Assembly: GCF_004310425.1 (NCBI RefSeq)
Contig: NZ_SIUB01000001.1
Coordinates: forward strand, 496,001-560,000
Length of the DNA: 64,000 nucleotides
Origin: Hansschlegelia quercus
GTDB taxonomy: Bacteria > Pseudomonadota > Alphaproteobacteria > Rhizobiales > Methylopilaceae
Reading direction: 5' to 3'
Position 1 is the first letter of the stretch; each line of letters opens with the position of its first letter. Under the pieces are notes generated by a model. The model did no database searches and had not been told where the DNA came from. It was given only the letters and a program-made list of their open reading frames with translations. Both the position numbers and the translations under genes were made by a program. Below are positions 24,669 to 35,641 of this stretch, piece by piece.

Positions 24669-26741
24669 ATGAACCTCGACCTCGCCTTCGCGCCGCTCAT
24701 TCCGCTCGCCGCGCTGATCGCGTTGACGCTCGCGGGCCTCGCCGTCGCGGCGCTGTGCGTGTTTGGGCGCACTCGCGGGGCGTGGCTGCGCGCAGGGGCG
24801 ATCGCCTGCCTGCTGCTCGCGCTCGCAAACCCCTCCTTCACCCGCGAGGATCGCGAGCCGCTCAGGAGCGTGCTGCCGGTCGTGGTGGACCGCTCGGGCA
24901 GCCAGACGCTCGACGGCCGCAAGGAGCAGACCGACGAGGTCCGCCGCCAGCTCGAGGTGCGGCTCCAGGGGTTGCCGAATACCGACATCCGCTGGATCGA
25001 GGCCGGCCAGGACGCTCAGGCGAGCGACGGCACCGAACTGTTCTCGGCGCTCCGCGACGGCGTCGCCGATGTGCCGCCGGAACGCCTCGCCGGCGCGCTG
25101 TTCGTGACCGACGGCGTCGTCCACGACGCGCCGCCGGACGCCAAGGCGCTCGGCTTCTCCGCGCCGATCCACGCGCTGATCACCGGTCGGCCGGACGAGA
25201 GGGACCGGCGCGTGGCGCTGACGCTCGCGCCCCGCTTCGGCATCGTCGGGCAATCGCAGCGCATCAGTTTTCGCGTCGAGGAGACCGGCAAGGGGCTCGG
25301 CCGCCCCGTACCGGTGATCGTGCGGCGCGACGGCGAGGAGATCGAGCGGCTCGACGTCAATCCCGGCGAGATCGCGAGCGTCGATGCGCCGATCGCCCAT
25401 GCCGGCGTGAACTTCGTCGAGATCGAGGCCGAGGACGCCGGCAACGAGATCACGACCGTCAACAACCGCGCCGTGCTGCCGATCGACGGCGTGCGCGAGA
25501 AGCTGCGCGTGCTGCTGGTCTCGGGCGAGCCGCACGCCGGCGAGCGCACCTGGCGCAATCTGCTGAAGGCCGACGCCAGCGTCGACCTCGTGCATTTCAC
25601 CATTCTCCGTCCGCCGGAGAAGCAGGACGGCACGCCGATCAACGAGCTCTCGCTGATCGCGTTTCCGACCAGAGAGCTGTTCGCGCAGAAGATCGACGAG
25701 TTCGACCTCATTATCTTCGACCGCTACGCCCGACAGGGCATCCTGCCGATCGTCTATTTCGACAACATCGCCCGCTATGTCCGCAACGGCGGCGCGGTGC
25801 TGGTGGCCGGCGGTCCTGATTACTCCGAGCCGGGCTCGCTCTATGAGACGCCGCTGGCGCAGGTGCTTCCCGCCGAGCCCATGGGCGGCGTGGTGGAGAG
25901 CCCGTTCCGGCCGGAACTCTCGGCGGTCGGCCGCAAGCATCCGGTGACGCGCGGCCTGCCGGGCTCGCAGACCAATCCGCCGAGCTGGGCGCCGTGGTTC
26001 CGCATGGTCGATTCTCGGCTCCGCGAGGGCGATGCGGTAATGAACGGGCCGGACGAGCGGCCTCTGCTCGTGCTCGCGCGCGAAGAAAAGGGCCGCGTCG
26101 CGTTGCTGCTCTCGGACCACGCCTGGCTGTGGGCGCGCGGCTTCGACGGCGGCGGCCCGCATGTCGACCTGCTGCGCCGCCTGTCGCACTGGCTGATGAA
26201 GGAGCCCGACCTCGAAGAGGAGGCGCTCCGCGCCCGCGCGCAAGGCAAGTCCGTGACGATCGAGCGCCAGACGCTGAAGGACGACGCCTCGCCCGTGCAG
26301 GTGACGCTGCCGAGCGGCGCGACGCGCACCGTCACGCTCGTACAGGCCGAGCCCGGCCTGTGGCGCGGCGTGCTGGAGACGCCCGAGCTTGGCCTGCACC
26401 GCGCCGAGGATGGCGCGTTCACGACGCTCGTCAATGTCGGGCCGGCCAATCCGCGCGAGCTCAGCGAGGCGGTGAGCACGGAAGCGCGCATGCGCGGCGT
26501 CGCGGAAGGCTCCGGCGGCTCGGTCCGCCGCGTGACGCCGACGCCCGGGGCTCTCGACGTCCCCCGCATCGTCGCGGTAAGCGAAGGGGCCAGGGCGTCC
26601 GGCGCGGACTGGATCGGCGTGCGGGCTGCGGAGGCGAGCGTGGTGCGCGGCCTCGGCGTGCTGCCGATCTTCTCGGGCCTTCTGGGTCTTCTTCTGCTCG
26701 TCGGCGTGTTCGCCCTGACTTGGGCGCGCGAAGGCCGGTAA
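24669..26741 (+). CDS. Large membrane protein with glutamine amidotransferase-like fold, fourth gene of the MoxR operon
   Basis: A 690-residue protein with two N-terminal membrane helices, a long periplasmic part and one C-terminal helix (GLLGLLLLVGVFALTWAREG). The middle contains 'LRVLLVSGEPHAGERTWRNLL' and 'IARYVRNGGAVLVAGGPDYSE', typical of class I glutamine-amidotransferase-like domains in this operon type. The nucleophile Cys of true amidotransferases is not obvious, so catalysis is doubtful. The first part also resembles a von Willebrand A domain ('LPVVVDRSGSQTLDGRK'). Co-transcription with moxR-DUF58-DUF4159 is very likely. Confidence 0.82.
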   Translation: MNLDLAFAPLIPLAALIALTLAGLAVAALCVFGRTRGAWLRAGAIACLLLALANPSFTREDREPLRSVLPVVVDRSGSQTLDGRKEQTDEVRRQLEVRLQGLPNTDIRWIEAGQDAQASDGTELFSALRDGVADVPPERLAGALFVTDGVVHDAPPDAKALGFSAPIHALITGRPDERDRRVALTLAPRFGIVGQSQRISFRVEETGKGLGRPVPVIVRRDGEEIERLDVNPGEIASVDAPIAHAGVNFVEIEAEDAGNEITTVNNRAVLPIDGVREKLRVLLVSGEPHAGERTWRNLLKADASVDLVHFTILRPPEKQDGTPINELSLIAFPTRELFAQKIDEFDLIIFDRYARQGILPIVYFDNIARYVRNGGAVLVAGGPDYSEPGSLYETPLAQVLPAEPMGGVVESPFRPELSAVGRKHPVTRGLPGSQTNPPSWAPWFRMVDSRLREGDAVMNGPDERPLLVLAREEKGRVALLLSDHAWLWARGFDGGGPHVDLLRRLSHWLMKEPDLEEEALRARAQGKSVTIERQTLKDDASPVQVTLPSGATRTVTLVQAEPGLWRGVLETPELGLHRAEDGAFTTLVNVGPANPRELSEAVSTEARMRGVAEGSGGSVRRVTPTPGALDVPRIVAVSEGARASGADWIGVRAAEASVVRGLGVLPIFSGLLGLLLLVGVFALTWAREGR

Positions 26742-26764
26742 GCCGGACATCGAAGGAGGACAGC

Positions 26765-27436
26765 TTGGGCTGGTGGTTCGACATCCTCCAGAGCTTCCTG
26801 CTCGCGGCCTCAGCGCTGGTGTCGATCGTCAACCCGATGGGCGGAGCGCTTATCTTCGCGCAGCTCACCGGCGATCGGACGCATGGCGAACGCATCGTGC
26901 TGGCGCGGCGCATCGGCGTCTATTCCGCCGTCGTCATGCTTTCAGCGTTGTGGATCGGCTCCTACCTGCTCGCCTTCTTCGGCATCACAATCCCCGCCCT
27001 GCGGATCGCCGGAGGGCTCGTGGTCGCGACCAGCGGATGGCGGCTGCTATCTGCGTCCGAGCACCACGAAGACCGCAAGAAGCAACAGGCCGGCGACGGG
27101 ATGAGCGAGGACGATCCGACCTTCTTCCCGCTGACCATGCCGCTGACGACCGGCCCCGGCACGATTTCGGTCGCGGTGGCGCTGGGCGCCAACCGGCCAG
27201 GCGAAGGCGCGGCGCTCGCCGCCTTTGGCCTCGGCGCCTCGCTCGCCGCGATCTCGGTCGCGATCGGGATCTGGCTCGCCTACAGCTCGGCGGACTGGAT
27301 CACCAAGCTGCTCGGCCCCGGCCGCATCAGGATCATCGCGCGGCTCGCCGCCTTCATCCTGCTCTGCGTCGGCGTGCAGATCATGCTAGGCGGCGTGACC
27401 GAGGCGCTGAAGGCCATCGTGCCCGCTCGCCCTTGA
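26765..27436 (+). CDS. MarC family integral membrane protein
   Basis: A 223-residue protein with six hydrophobic segments and the MarC pattern: 'LVSIVNPMGGALIFAQLT' in helix 1, 'PLTMPLTTGPGTISVAVALG' in the middle, and 'FILLCVGVQIMLGGVTEAL' near the end. MarC was once linked to multiple antibiotic resistance but its true role is unknown. The start is TTG at 26765 with a strong AAGGAGG 7 nt upstream. It follows the MoxR operon by 23 bp and could share its transcript. Confidence 0.88.
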   Translation: MGWWFDILQSFLLAASALVSIVNPMGGALIFAQLTGDRTHGERIVLARRIGVYSAVVMLSALWIGSYLLAFFGITIPALRIAGGLVVATSGWRLLSASEHHEDRKKQQAGDGMSEDDPTFFPLTMPLTTGPGTISVAVALGANRPGEGAALAAFGLGASLAAISVAIGIWLAYSSADWITKLLGPGRIRIIARLAAFILLCVGVQIMLGGVTEALKAIVPARP

Positions 27437-27465
27437 GCCGCCACAGAAAGTTCTATGTTGCGCGC

Positions 27466-27777
27466 ATGACCATCACCCGAACGCTCCTCGGAGCGCTGCT
27501 CTCCCTCATCCTCCTCGCGCATCCGAGGCCTGCCGCCGCGCGGCCCGCGCCGGCCTTCGCCGCGACTGTCCAGGCCCCCGTCCCTCAACAGGCGGAGGAG
27601 AAGGATGACGAGCGCTCGTGCCGCTCAGGCAAGAGCACGCGTCAGTTCGGCTGGAAGGTCGTCGCGTTCGGCGTCTCGACGCTCAAATACCTGATAGGAC
27701 TGCTGATCATCCCGATCGGCCTTTTCCTCGTCTGCATCGGCGCGGTGCTCGAAGCCGTCGAGTGGGTCGCGTGCTGA
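27466..27777 (+). CDS. Small exported or membrane protein of unknown function
   Basis: A 103-residue protein. Residues 1-25 form a signal peptide with an ALA-type end. A polar stretch containing two Cys-free charged patches and 'SCRSGKSTRQFGWKVVAFGV' follows, then one long hydrophobic helix 'LIGLLIIPIGLFLVCIGAVL' and a short 'AVEWVAC' end. No family is recognised. It lies 29 bp after marC and may be co-transcribed. Ribosome-binding sequence is weak. Confidence 0.6.
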   Translation: MTITRTLLGALLSLILLAHPRPAAARPAPAFAATVQAPVPQQAEEKDDERSCRSGKSTRQFGWKVVAFGVSTLKYLIGLLIIPIGLFLVCIGAVLEAVEWVAC

Positions 27778-27848
27778 AACGCGACGCCGCGACGCGCTCG
27801 CCTTCGCGCCGCGTCGATGCTAAACGAACGTCGCCCGCCTGAGGCCGG

Positions 27849-27924
27849 GAGCGCGTAGCTCAGCTGGTAGAGCAACGGACTTTTAATCTGTAGGTCCTGG
27901 GTTCGAGTCCCAGCGCGCTCACCA
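27849..27924 (+). tRNA. tRNA-Lys (anticodon TTT)
   Basis: A complete 76-nt cloverleaf. Acceptor GAGCGCG pairs with CGCGCTC, followed by discriminator A and an encoded CCA. The D-arm is GCTCAGCTGGTAGAGC, the anticodon loop CTTTTAA sits in stem ACGGA/TCTGT, and the T-arm loop is TTCGAGT. Anticodon TTT reads AAA and AAG lysine codons. Confidence 0.98.
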
Positions 27925-27947
27925 ACATCTCGGGGAACACTGCCGCC

Positions 27948-28103
27948 TCAGAAGAGGCTCATCACGCCCCAGATGATGAGGCCCCAGAGCACGGACGAGA
28001 TCAACGCGCCGATCGCGAAGCCCCGCGCGAAACTTCGCTTTGGGGGCCCCGCGACCTCCGCCGTTCCCGAAAGAAGCGCGTCCTGCGTCGACGAGATGTT
28101 CAT
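27948..28103 (-). CDS. Small single-pass membrane protein (51 residues)
   Basis: Translation from ATG 28103 gives a 51-residue protein beginning MNISSTQDALLSGTAEVAG. A basic linker PPKRSFARGF leads into a membrane helix 'AIGALISSVLWGLIIWGVMSLF' (stated in two parts: AIGALISSVLWG and LIIWGVMSLF) and then a TGA stop. GGGGGC lies upstream of the ATG. No family is recognised, but the amphipathic-plus-helix layout and good codon use make it a plausible small membrane protein. Confidence 0.6.
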   Translation of the reverse strand: MNISSTQDALLSGTAEVAGPPKRSFARGFAIGALISSVLWGLIIWGVMSLF

Positions 28104-28234
28104 GATCGCCCCCGGTATAGGCGAAGGCTATCCCGGGGCTCAGCGCCGCATCTATAGATACAATTGCTTACGCGGCTCATGAAACCGGAAGTTGAGGCTG
28201 GCGATGCGCGTCTTGCGCCACATGCTTCCGCCAC

Positions 28235-28420
28235 TCACATCGGCGGCTCGATCGTCGGCCCCAAAGGCGGCGATTGCGGTTCATCGATCGATGGCTCGAT
28301 CGCCGGCTCCGGGTTCGGCACGATATCGGGATCGCGGACCGGAACTTCGTCGGGTCCCGAAGGCGGCCTGACCGGCTCGCCGGGCTGAGGAGGATTGGGG
28401 ACGTTCGGTCCGGAGTTCAT
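28235..28420 (-). CDS. Proline-rich acidic small protein (61 residues)
   Basis: A 61-residue protein of repeated Pro with Glu/Asp: it begins MNSGPNVPNPPQPGEPVRPP and ends GPTIEPPM. AGGAGA lies 6 nt before the ATG, a strong signal. Short Pro-rich acidic proteins with the segment 'PNPPQPGEPVRPP' occur in Hyphomicrobiales, as I recall, without known function. No signal peptide or membrane helix is seen, so it is probably an extended cytoplasmic peptide. Confidence 0.6.
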   Translation of the reverse strand: MNSGPNVPNPPQPGEPVRPPSGPDEVPVRDPDIVPNPEPAIEPSIDEPQSPPLGPTIEPPM

Positions 28421-28475
28421 GGCGATCTCCTGTTATTTGGGTGGAACTGCGCCGCGTCAGCGGCGGCGTAACCGG

Positions 28476-28964
28476 TCAGCCTAGCGCGACCTTGCGGTTT
28501 TCTCCGAGATCGGGCCGCTCGCCCTTGATGCGGGCGCGGGCGACCTCGAACGCGACGACGAGCGGGTTGGACGAGCCGTCCCAATACTCGGCGTCATGCG
28601 GCGTCACCTTCAGCAGGCGAATGTTCGGGTCTTCCGGGCCGTCCGGAAAGTAAGCCTTTGTCATCTCGGTGAAGCGGGCGCGGATTTCCGCGCGGTCGTC
28701 GCTGACGACCGCGGTCCCCGAGAGCGAGACATATTCGTTCGCGTTCGGCTTCGCGAAAGCGAGGCAGACGTCCGGATTGGCGGCGATCTCGTCATCCTTG
28801 TGGGCGCGAACATCGGTGAAGAAGGCGATCTCGCCAGCCTCGACATCGGCCATCGCATGCATCGGACGAGCCCGCAGAGCGCCGCCGGCCTTCGAGGTCA
28901 GCATGCACACGCGAATGTCCTGGACGAGCTCCCAGACGCGGTCGACTCCGGTGGTGGCGGCCAT
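28476..28964 (-). CDS. Pyridoxamine 5'-phosphate oxidase family protein (general stress protein 26-like)
   Basis: A 162-residue flavin-binding split-barrel protein. The pattern 'VWELVQDIRVCMLTSKAGG', 'ARPMHAMADVEAGEIAFFTD' and 'HKDDEIAANPDVCLAFAKP' matches the general stress FMN/F420-binding group rather than PdxH. These proteins bind flavin and are linked to stress tolerance; the substrate is unknown. GGGAG precedes the ATG by 6 nt. It is preceded by about 100 bp and followed by a short non-coding gap. Confidence 0.85.
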   Translation of the reverse strand: MAATTGVDRVWELVQDIRVCMLTSKAGGALRARPMHAMADVEAGEIAFFTDVRAHKDDEIAANPDVCLAFAKPNANEYVSLSGTAVVSDDRAEIRARFTEMTKAYFPDGPEDPNIRLLKVTPHDAEYWDGSSNPLVVAFEVARARIKGERPDLGENRKVALG

Positions 28965-29065
28965 CGGTCACTCCCATGATTGCGGCGGTCTGAAAGAGCC
29001 GCAGCTTCGATCACTGAGAGGGAAACAGCCGGCGCGCGGGGTCGGTTCCCCCGCCGGCGTCGCGT

Positions 29066-30415
29066 CTACTGCTCGCGGAAGCTTTTCCGGAAGGAGTGCA
29101 CGACGGGGTCAATGAAATATTCCATCGCCACCCGCTTCCTCGCCTCGACATAGGCTTCGACCGGGGTGCCCGGCTTCATCTCGTCGGGTTTGGCGTAGGC
29201 CGCGAAGGCCGCCCGGTCCACCGCGACCTGCGCGGTGTAGTAGTTTTCGCGGGTCTGCGGGTCGGTGATGATGTCGGCGGCCACCTTGACCACGCGGCCC
29301 GGAATCATCGGCATGTCGCGCATCGCGAAGGTCATGAACGACACCCGCGCCGGCTGGCCCGGCTCGATGTTGCGGATCTCCTGCGGGGTCACGCGGCCCT
29401 CGATGACGAGGTCGCCGTCGACCGGCACGATCTGAAGGATCTCGACGCCGGGGCGCACGACGCCGCCGACCGTCTTCACCTGCAGGTTCAGCACATAGCC
29501 GTTGTCGGGCGAGAGGACCTGCGTGCGCGTCAGCACGTCCGCGCCGGCCGACAAGCGGGACTGGAGCCCGGCGATTTCGGAGCGAGCCTTGGAAAGCTCC
29601 GTCGAGGTGTCGCTCAGATAGGTCGTGTCGGCGTTGCGCAGGGTGATCTGCTTCTCGACCGTCTCAATCTCCGCGCGCTTGATGTCGTAGGTCGTCGCGG
29701 AGATGTCCGTATCGAGCTCGGAAATCCGCCGCTGAAGCTCCAGGATCTGCGGCTTGCGCGCGAGCCCCTTGTCCATCAGCGTCTGCGTGTCCGCAAGCTG
29801 GACATCGACAAGCCTGCGCTGCTCGTTGGAGCCGGCGATGCGCTGGTGGGCGCCCTCGATCTGGGCCTTCAGCTTCGCGATCTGGGCCTGCAGCAGGTCC
29901 TTCTTCTCCTCCAGCGACTTCACGTTCGCCTGGAAGAGCCGACTTTGGCCCATGACGAAGGACGGAAATTCGGGGTCGTCCCCCGCGGCGGCCTGCGCCT
30001 CGGCGAAGTCCGGCTCCGGCGCGCCGGCGAGTTCGGCCACGAGGCGCGCGGCTTCCGCCTGCCGGCGGGACAACGCCCCGCGGATCTGTCCGACATTCGC
30101 CTGCGCCTGCGCGCGCTCGAGGGTCACGAGCGGCTGCCCGCGTTTCACGAAGTCGCCTTCCTTGACGAGGATGGCGCTGACGATGCCGCCCTCGTAATGG
30201 CTGACCGACTTGCGGCTCGCCTCGGGCCCGACGGTTCCGCGCACCACGGCGCCGGCGGACAACGGGGCGGTCGCGGCCCAGACGGCGAAGCCGCCCATGA
30301 AGCCGAAGATCACGACGCCGCCCGCGATGGCGACGCCGCGCAAGCGGGGAGCAAGACGCTCGGGACGCCGGCGCGGCGCCTGGTCGTCGATGATCGTGGG
30401 GAGCTCGGCCTTCAT
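29066..30415 (-). CDS. HlyD-family type I secretion periplasmic adaptor
   Basis: A 449-residue membrane fusion protein. One N-terminal membrane helix (about residues 28-50) is followed by a lipoyl-like half ('VKEGDFVKRGQPLVTLE'), a long coiled coil (about 110-290) with heptads of Leu/Glu/Lys, and a barrel domain containing 'VEGRVTPQEIRNIEPGQPARVSFM' (shortened). It links the inner-membrane ABC exporter to a TolC-type outer-membrane channel. Its ATG overlaps the ABC stop (ATGA). No TolC gene and no RTX or protease substrate gene is adjacent. Confidence 0.9.
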   Translation of the reverse strand: MKAELPTIIDDQAPRRRPERLAPRLRGVAIAGGVVIFGFMGGFAVWAATAPLSAGAVVRGTVGPEASRKSVSHYEGGIVSAILVKEGDFVKRGQPLVTLERAQAQANVGQIRGALSRRQAEAARLVAELAGAPEPDFAEAQAAAGDDPEFPSFVMGQSRLFQANVKSLEEKKDLLQAQIAKLKAQIEGAHQRIAGSNEQRRLVDVQLADTQTLMDKGLARKPQILELQRRISELDTDISATTYDIKRAEIETVEKQITLRNADTTYLSDTSTELSKARSEIAGLQSRLSAGADVLTRTQVLSPDNGYVLNLQVKTVGGVVRPGVEILQIVPVDGDLVIEGRVTPQEIRNIEPGQPARVSFMTFAMRDMPMIPGRVVKVAADIITDPQTRENYYTAQVAVDRAAFAAYAKPDEMKPGTPVEAYVEARKRVAMEYFIDPVVHSFRKSFREQ

Positions 30416-32160
30416 CGTGCGGCTCCCGGCATCGAACGCACTTCTGGGGACGGCGCCACGGCGACGAGCTCGCGCAGCACCTCGGTCGGGGGCCCGAGCT
30501 TCACCAGCTGCCCGTTCTGCATGACCGCGACACGGTCGGCCAGCTGCGCGAGCGCGGGCTTGTGGGTGACCATGATGACGGTCACGCCGCGCATCTTCAG
30601 GACGTTGAGGCAGTCGACAAGCGCCCGCTCGCCCTCCCCGTCCAGGCTGGCGTTCGGCTCGTCGAGCACCACGACGCGCGTTTCGCCGTAAACCGCGCGG
30701 GCAAGCGCGACGCGCTGGCGCTGGCCGCCGGAGGGCATCGCCCCGCCATTGGCGAGCATGGTGTCGTAGCCCTGCGGCAGCGAGAGGATGAGGTCATGGC
30801 AGCCGGCGAGCTTGGCGGCTTCGACCACTGCTGCGTCGTCCGGCTCGTCGAACCGGGCGATGACGTCGCGCACGCGGCCGGAGAACAATTCGGTCCCCTG
30901 AGCGAGGTAGCCGACATAGCGGCGGCGCTGATCGTCGCGCCACAGCATGATGTCGCCGCCGTCGAGCCGGACCGCGCCACGAGCCGGCTGACGGCTGCCG
31001 ACGATCGTGCGGCAGAGCGTGCTCTTGCCGGAGCCGGAGGGCCCGATGAAAGCGACGCTTTCGCCCGCGCGAACGGAAAGCGAGACGCCCGCGAGGATCG
31101 GCTTGCCGCCCGGCGCGAACACCGAGACGCCATCGAGCGTCAGCCGGCCGTCGGGGGCCGGCAGCGCCATGGGTTCGTCGATCAGCGCCTCCGAAGCGCT
31201 CAGCAGTTCGCTGATGCGACGCCAGGCGAGCCGGCTCTGCTGCAGCCCACGCCAGGCGGCGATCGCCTGATCGAGCGGAGCGAGAGCGCGCGACAGCAGG
31301 ATCGAGCTCGCGATCATGCCGCCCGGCGTGATGTGGCCGCCGAGCGAAAGCCACGCGCCGAGCGCGAGCGTCGCGATCTGGGCGACGACGCGCAGGAACT
31401 TGCCCGCGCCGATCATCAGCGTGCCGCTGTCGGTCGCGTCGGCGAGAATGGCGGTCGCCGCGGAATTGGCGCGGCTCGCCTTTTTCGCGAGCGGGCGGCC
31501 AAGTCCCATGGCCGAGACGGTGTCGACGTTGCGCGCGGCCTCGGCCAGGACCCTCTGCGCGTCCTGCTGCCCCTTCGAGACGCGCTCCGTCGCGGGCTTG
31601 GTGACCCGGTCGTTCAGCAGCGCAAGACCGACGATCAGGATCGAGAAGACGAGGCCGAGTAGGCCAAGATAGGGGTGGATCAGCGTGCAGCCGAGCAGGA
31701 AGAGCGGCATCCACGGCACGTCGCAAAGCGAGGGCAGAGTCGGGCCCGACAGGAACTGGCGGACCGTGCGCAGGTCGTTGAAGGGCGTGCCTTCCTGCGC
31801 GCCGCTGTGCTTCACGAGACCGCGCTCGGCGCCCATCGCCGCCGCGAAGACCGGCTCGAACAGCGTGTCCTCGATCCATTCGCCGATGCGCGAGAGCACA
31901 CGCAGGCGCAACGCCTCGAGCGCCGCATAGACCGCGATGGCGGCGGCCGCGATCAGCGTCACGTAGATCAGCGTCTCGACCACGCCGCTTCTGAGCACGC
32001 GGTCATAGATCTGCATCATGTAGAGCGAGGGAACGAGGAGCAGCAGATTGATCGCGACGCTGAACACCGCGAGCAGCCCGATCGCGGGCTTCAATTCGGC
32101 CGACACGCGCTTCAGCGCAGCGGCGCCGGCCTTCCGGCCGTTCTTCTCGTCATCCGCCAT
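30412..32160 (-). CDS. Type I secretion ABC permease/ATPase, PrtD-like
   Basis: A 582-residue half-transporter: six membrane helices in the first 300 residues, then an ATPase domain. Walker A is GPSGSGKST, the signature motif is PSGGQRQRVALARA (Pro replaces the usual Leu of LSGGQ), Walker B is VVVLDEPNASLD, and the switch His is in VTHKP. There is no peptidase domain, as in PrtD/AprD exporters of proteases and lipases. ATG 32160 is chosen because GAGGGCGG lies upstream. The 150-bp leader up to the tgt stop contains the short palindrome CGAACGGTTCG near 32263. Substrate unknown. Confidence 0.9.
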   Translation of the reverse strand: MADDEKNGRKAGAAALKRVSAELKPAIGLLAVFSVAINLLLLVPSLYMMQIYDRVLRSGVVETLIYVTLIAAAAIAVYAALEALRLRVLSRIGEWIEDTLFEPVFAAAMGAERGLVKHSGAQEGTPFNDLRTVRQFLSGPTLPSLCDVPWMPLFLLGCTLIHPYLGLLGLVFSILIVGLALLNDRVTKPATERVSKGQQDAQRVLAEAARNVDTVSAMGLGRPLAKKASRANSAATAILADATDSGTLMIGAGKFLRVVAQIATLALGAWLSLGGHITPGGMIASSILLSRALAPLDQAIAAWRGLQQSRLAWRRISELLSASEALIDEPMALPAPDGRLTLDGVSVFAPGGKPILAGVSLSVRAGESVAFIGPSGSGKSTLCRTIVGSRQPARGAVRLDGGDIMLWRDDQRRRYVGYLAQGTELFSGRVRDVIARFDEPDDAAVVEAAKLAGCHDLILSLPQGYDTMLANGGAMPSGGQRQRVALARAVYGETRVVVLDEPNASLDGEGERALVDCLNVLKMRGVTVIMVTHKPALAQLADRVAVMQNGQLVKLGPPTEVLRELVAVAPSPEVRSMPGAAR

Positions 32161-32310
32161 CGACAACCGCCCTCGCCGTTCGCGACAGCTTCCATAGGAC
32201 CGCGTCGCCGACCGCGGCAACGTCCTACAATACCGTACGTGTTCGGACGATAGACACGAAAAGCCGAACGGTTCGTCACCGCGGGACGACGACAGGCACG
32301 TTTTCGCCGG

Positions 32311-34511
<2,201 letters not shown>

Positions 34512-34552
34512 GAAAGATCAGTTCCTTACGCGCACGCCGGAGCGTGGCGCCG

Positions 34553-35014
34553 TCAGGCGTCGGCGGCGACCTTGATGGACAGGATCTTGTCGGGGTTCTG
34601 CACGGGCTCGCCGCGCTTGACCTTGTCGATGTTCTCCATGCCCTCGACGACCTTGCCCCAGACGGAATACTGCCCGTCGAGCCACGGCGCGTCCCCGAAG
34701 CAGAAGAAGAACTGGCTGTCGGCGCTGTCCGGGTCCATCGCGCGGGCGGCGGAGACGGTGCCGCGGGTGTGCTTCTCCTTGGAGAACTCCGCCTTCAGGT
34801 GCTTGCCCGAACCGCCGCGGCCGGTGCCTTCCGGATCGCCGGTCTGCGCCATGAAGCCGTCGATGACGCGGTGGAACACGACGCCGTCGTAGAACTTCTC
34901 GCGCACCAGCTCCTTAACCCGGGCGACATGGCCCGGCGCGAGGTCGGGCCGCAGCTCGACCTTCACCGGTCCCTGCGTGGTCTCGATGAGAAGCGTGTTC
35001 TCGAGGTCGCTCAT
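34553..35014 (-). CDS. ppiB: Cytoplasmic peptidyl-prolyl cis-trans isomerase (cyclophilin)
   Basis: A 153-residue single-domain cyclophilin without signal peptide. Active-site blocks are 'FYDGVVFHRVIDGFMAQTGD' (Arg and Phe of the proline pocket), 'SADSQFFFCF' and 'WLDGQYSVWGKVVEGMENID'. It accelerates proline isomerisation in cytoplasmic proteins. It is the second of two adjacent cyclophilin genes; the upstream one is exported. Cyclophilin pairs next to queA/tgt and coaD are common in alphaproteobacteria. Confidence 0.92.
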   Translation of the reverse strand: MSDLENTLLIETTQGPVKVELRPDLAPGHVARVKELVREKFYDGVVFHRVIDGFMAQTGDPEGTGRGGSGKHLKAEFSKEKHTRGTVSAARAMDPDSADSQFFFCFGDAPWLDGQYSVWGKVVEGMENIDKVKRGEPVQNPDKILSIKVAADA

Positions 35015-35046
35015 TGGAAGCTCTCCTTGAATCTTGTCTTTGGCGT

Positions 35047-35598
35047 TCAGCGCGGCTGGTCCACGAGGCGGACCGCCTTGACCTTGTCCGGGTCGGAGGC
35101 CATGCCGTCGCCGTCCGCCCCCTTCTTGAGCTTGTCGACGGCGTCCATGCCGGTCACGACCTCGCCCACGATGGTGTACTGGCCGTCGAGCCAGGGCGCC
35201 GGCGCGAAGCAGATGAAGAACTGGCTGTTGGCGCTGTCCGGATCGTTGGTGCGCGCCATGCCGACCGTGCCGCGCTTGAAGCTCTCCTTGGAGAACTCGG
35301 CCTTGAGGTCGGGATATTTCGAGCCGCCCTCGCCGGTGCCGGTCGGGTCGCCGGTCTGGGCCATGAAGCCCGCGATGACGCGGTGGAACGGCACGCCGTC
35401 GTAGAACTTCTCGCGCACGAGCTGGGTGATGCGCTCGACGTGACGCGGGGCGAGGTCCGGCCTTAGCCGGATCGTCACGTCGCCCTTGGTGGTCTGCAGC
35501 ACGATCGTCGGGCCGGCGGGCGGCTTGCTCTGTGCGCTGGCGGCGGCCGGCGCGAGAAGAGCGAGAGCGAGCAGAAGCGCGGAAAGCGGTCTCATCAT
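35047..35598 (-). CDS. ppiA: Exported peptidyl-prolyl cis-trans isomerase (cyclophilin)
   Basis: A 183-residue cyclophilin with a signal peptide: 'MMRPLSALLLALALLAPAAASA'. The catalytic blocks FYDGVPFHRVIAGFMAQTGD and SANSQFFICFAPAPWLDGQY match the family. It should act in the periplasm. It and the cytoplasmic copy next door share most active-site sequence, consistent with a local duplication before targeting divergence. The tandem ATGs at 35598 and 35595 cannot be separated. It follows coaD by 43 bp. Confidence 0.9.
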   Translation of the reverse strand: MMRPLSALLLALALLAPAAASAQSKPPAGPTIVLQTTKGDVTIRLRPDLAPRHVERITQLVREKFYDGVPFHRVIAGFMAQTGDPTGTGEGGSKYPDLKAEFSKESFKRGTVGMARTNDPDSANSQFFICFAPAPWLDGQYTIVGEVVTGMDAVDKLKKGADGDGMASDPDKVKAVRLVDQPR

Positions 35599-35641
35599 CG
35601 GCGTCTCGTCAGGCGACCTGAGGGAACAAGCGTCTTGCGCG

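Noticed and set aside
24570-26750. A 726-codon minus-strand frame opposite the fourth MoxR-operon gene.
   Set aside because: Shadow of a well-supported plus-strand coding sequence; composition is shadow-like and no ribosome-binding site or family is seen.
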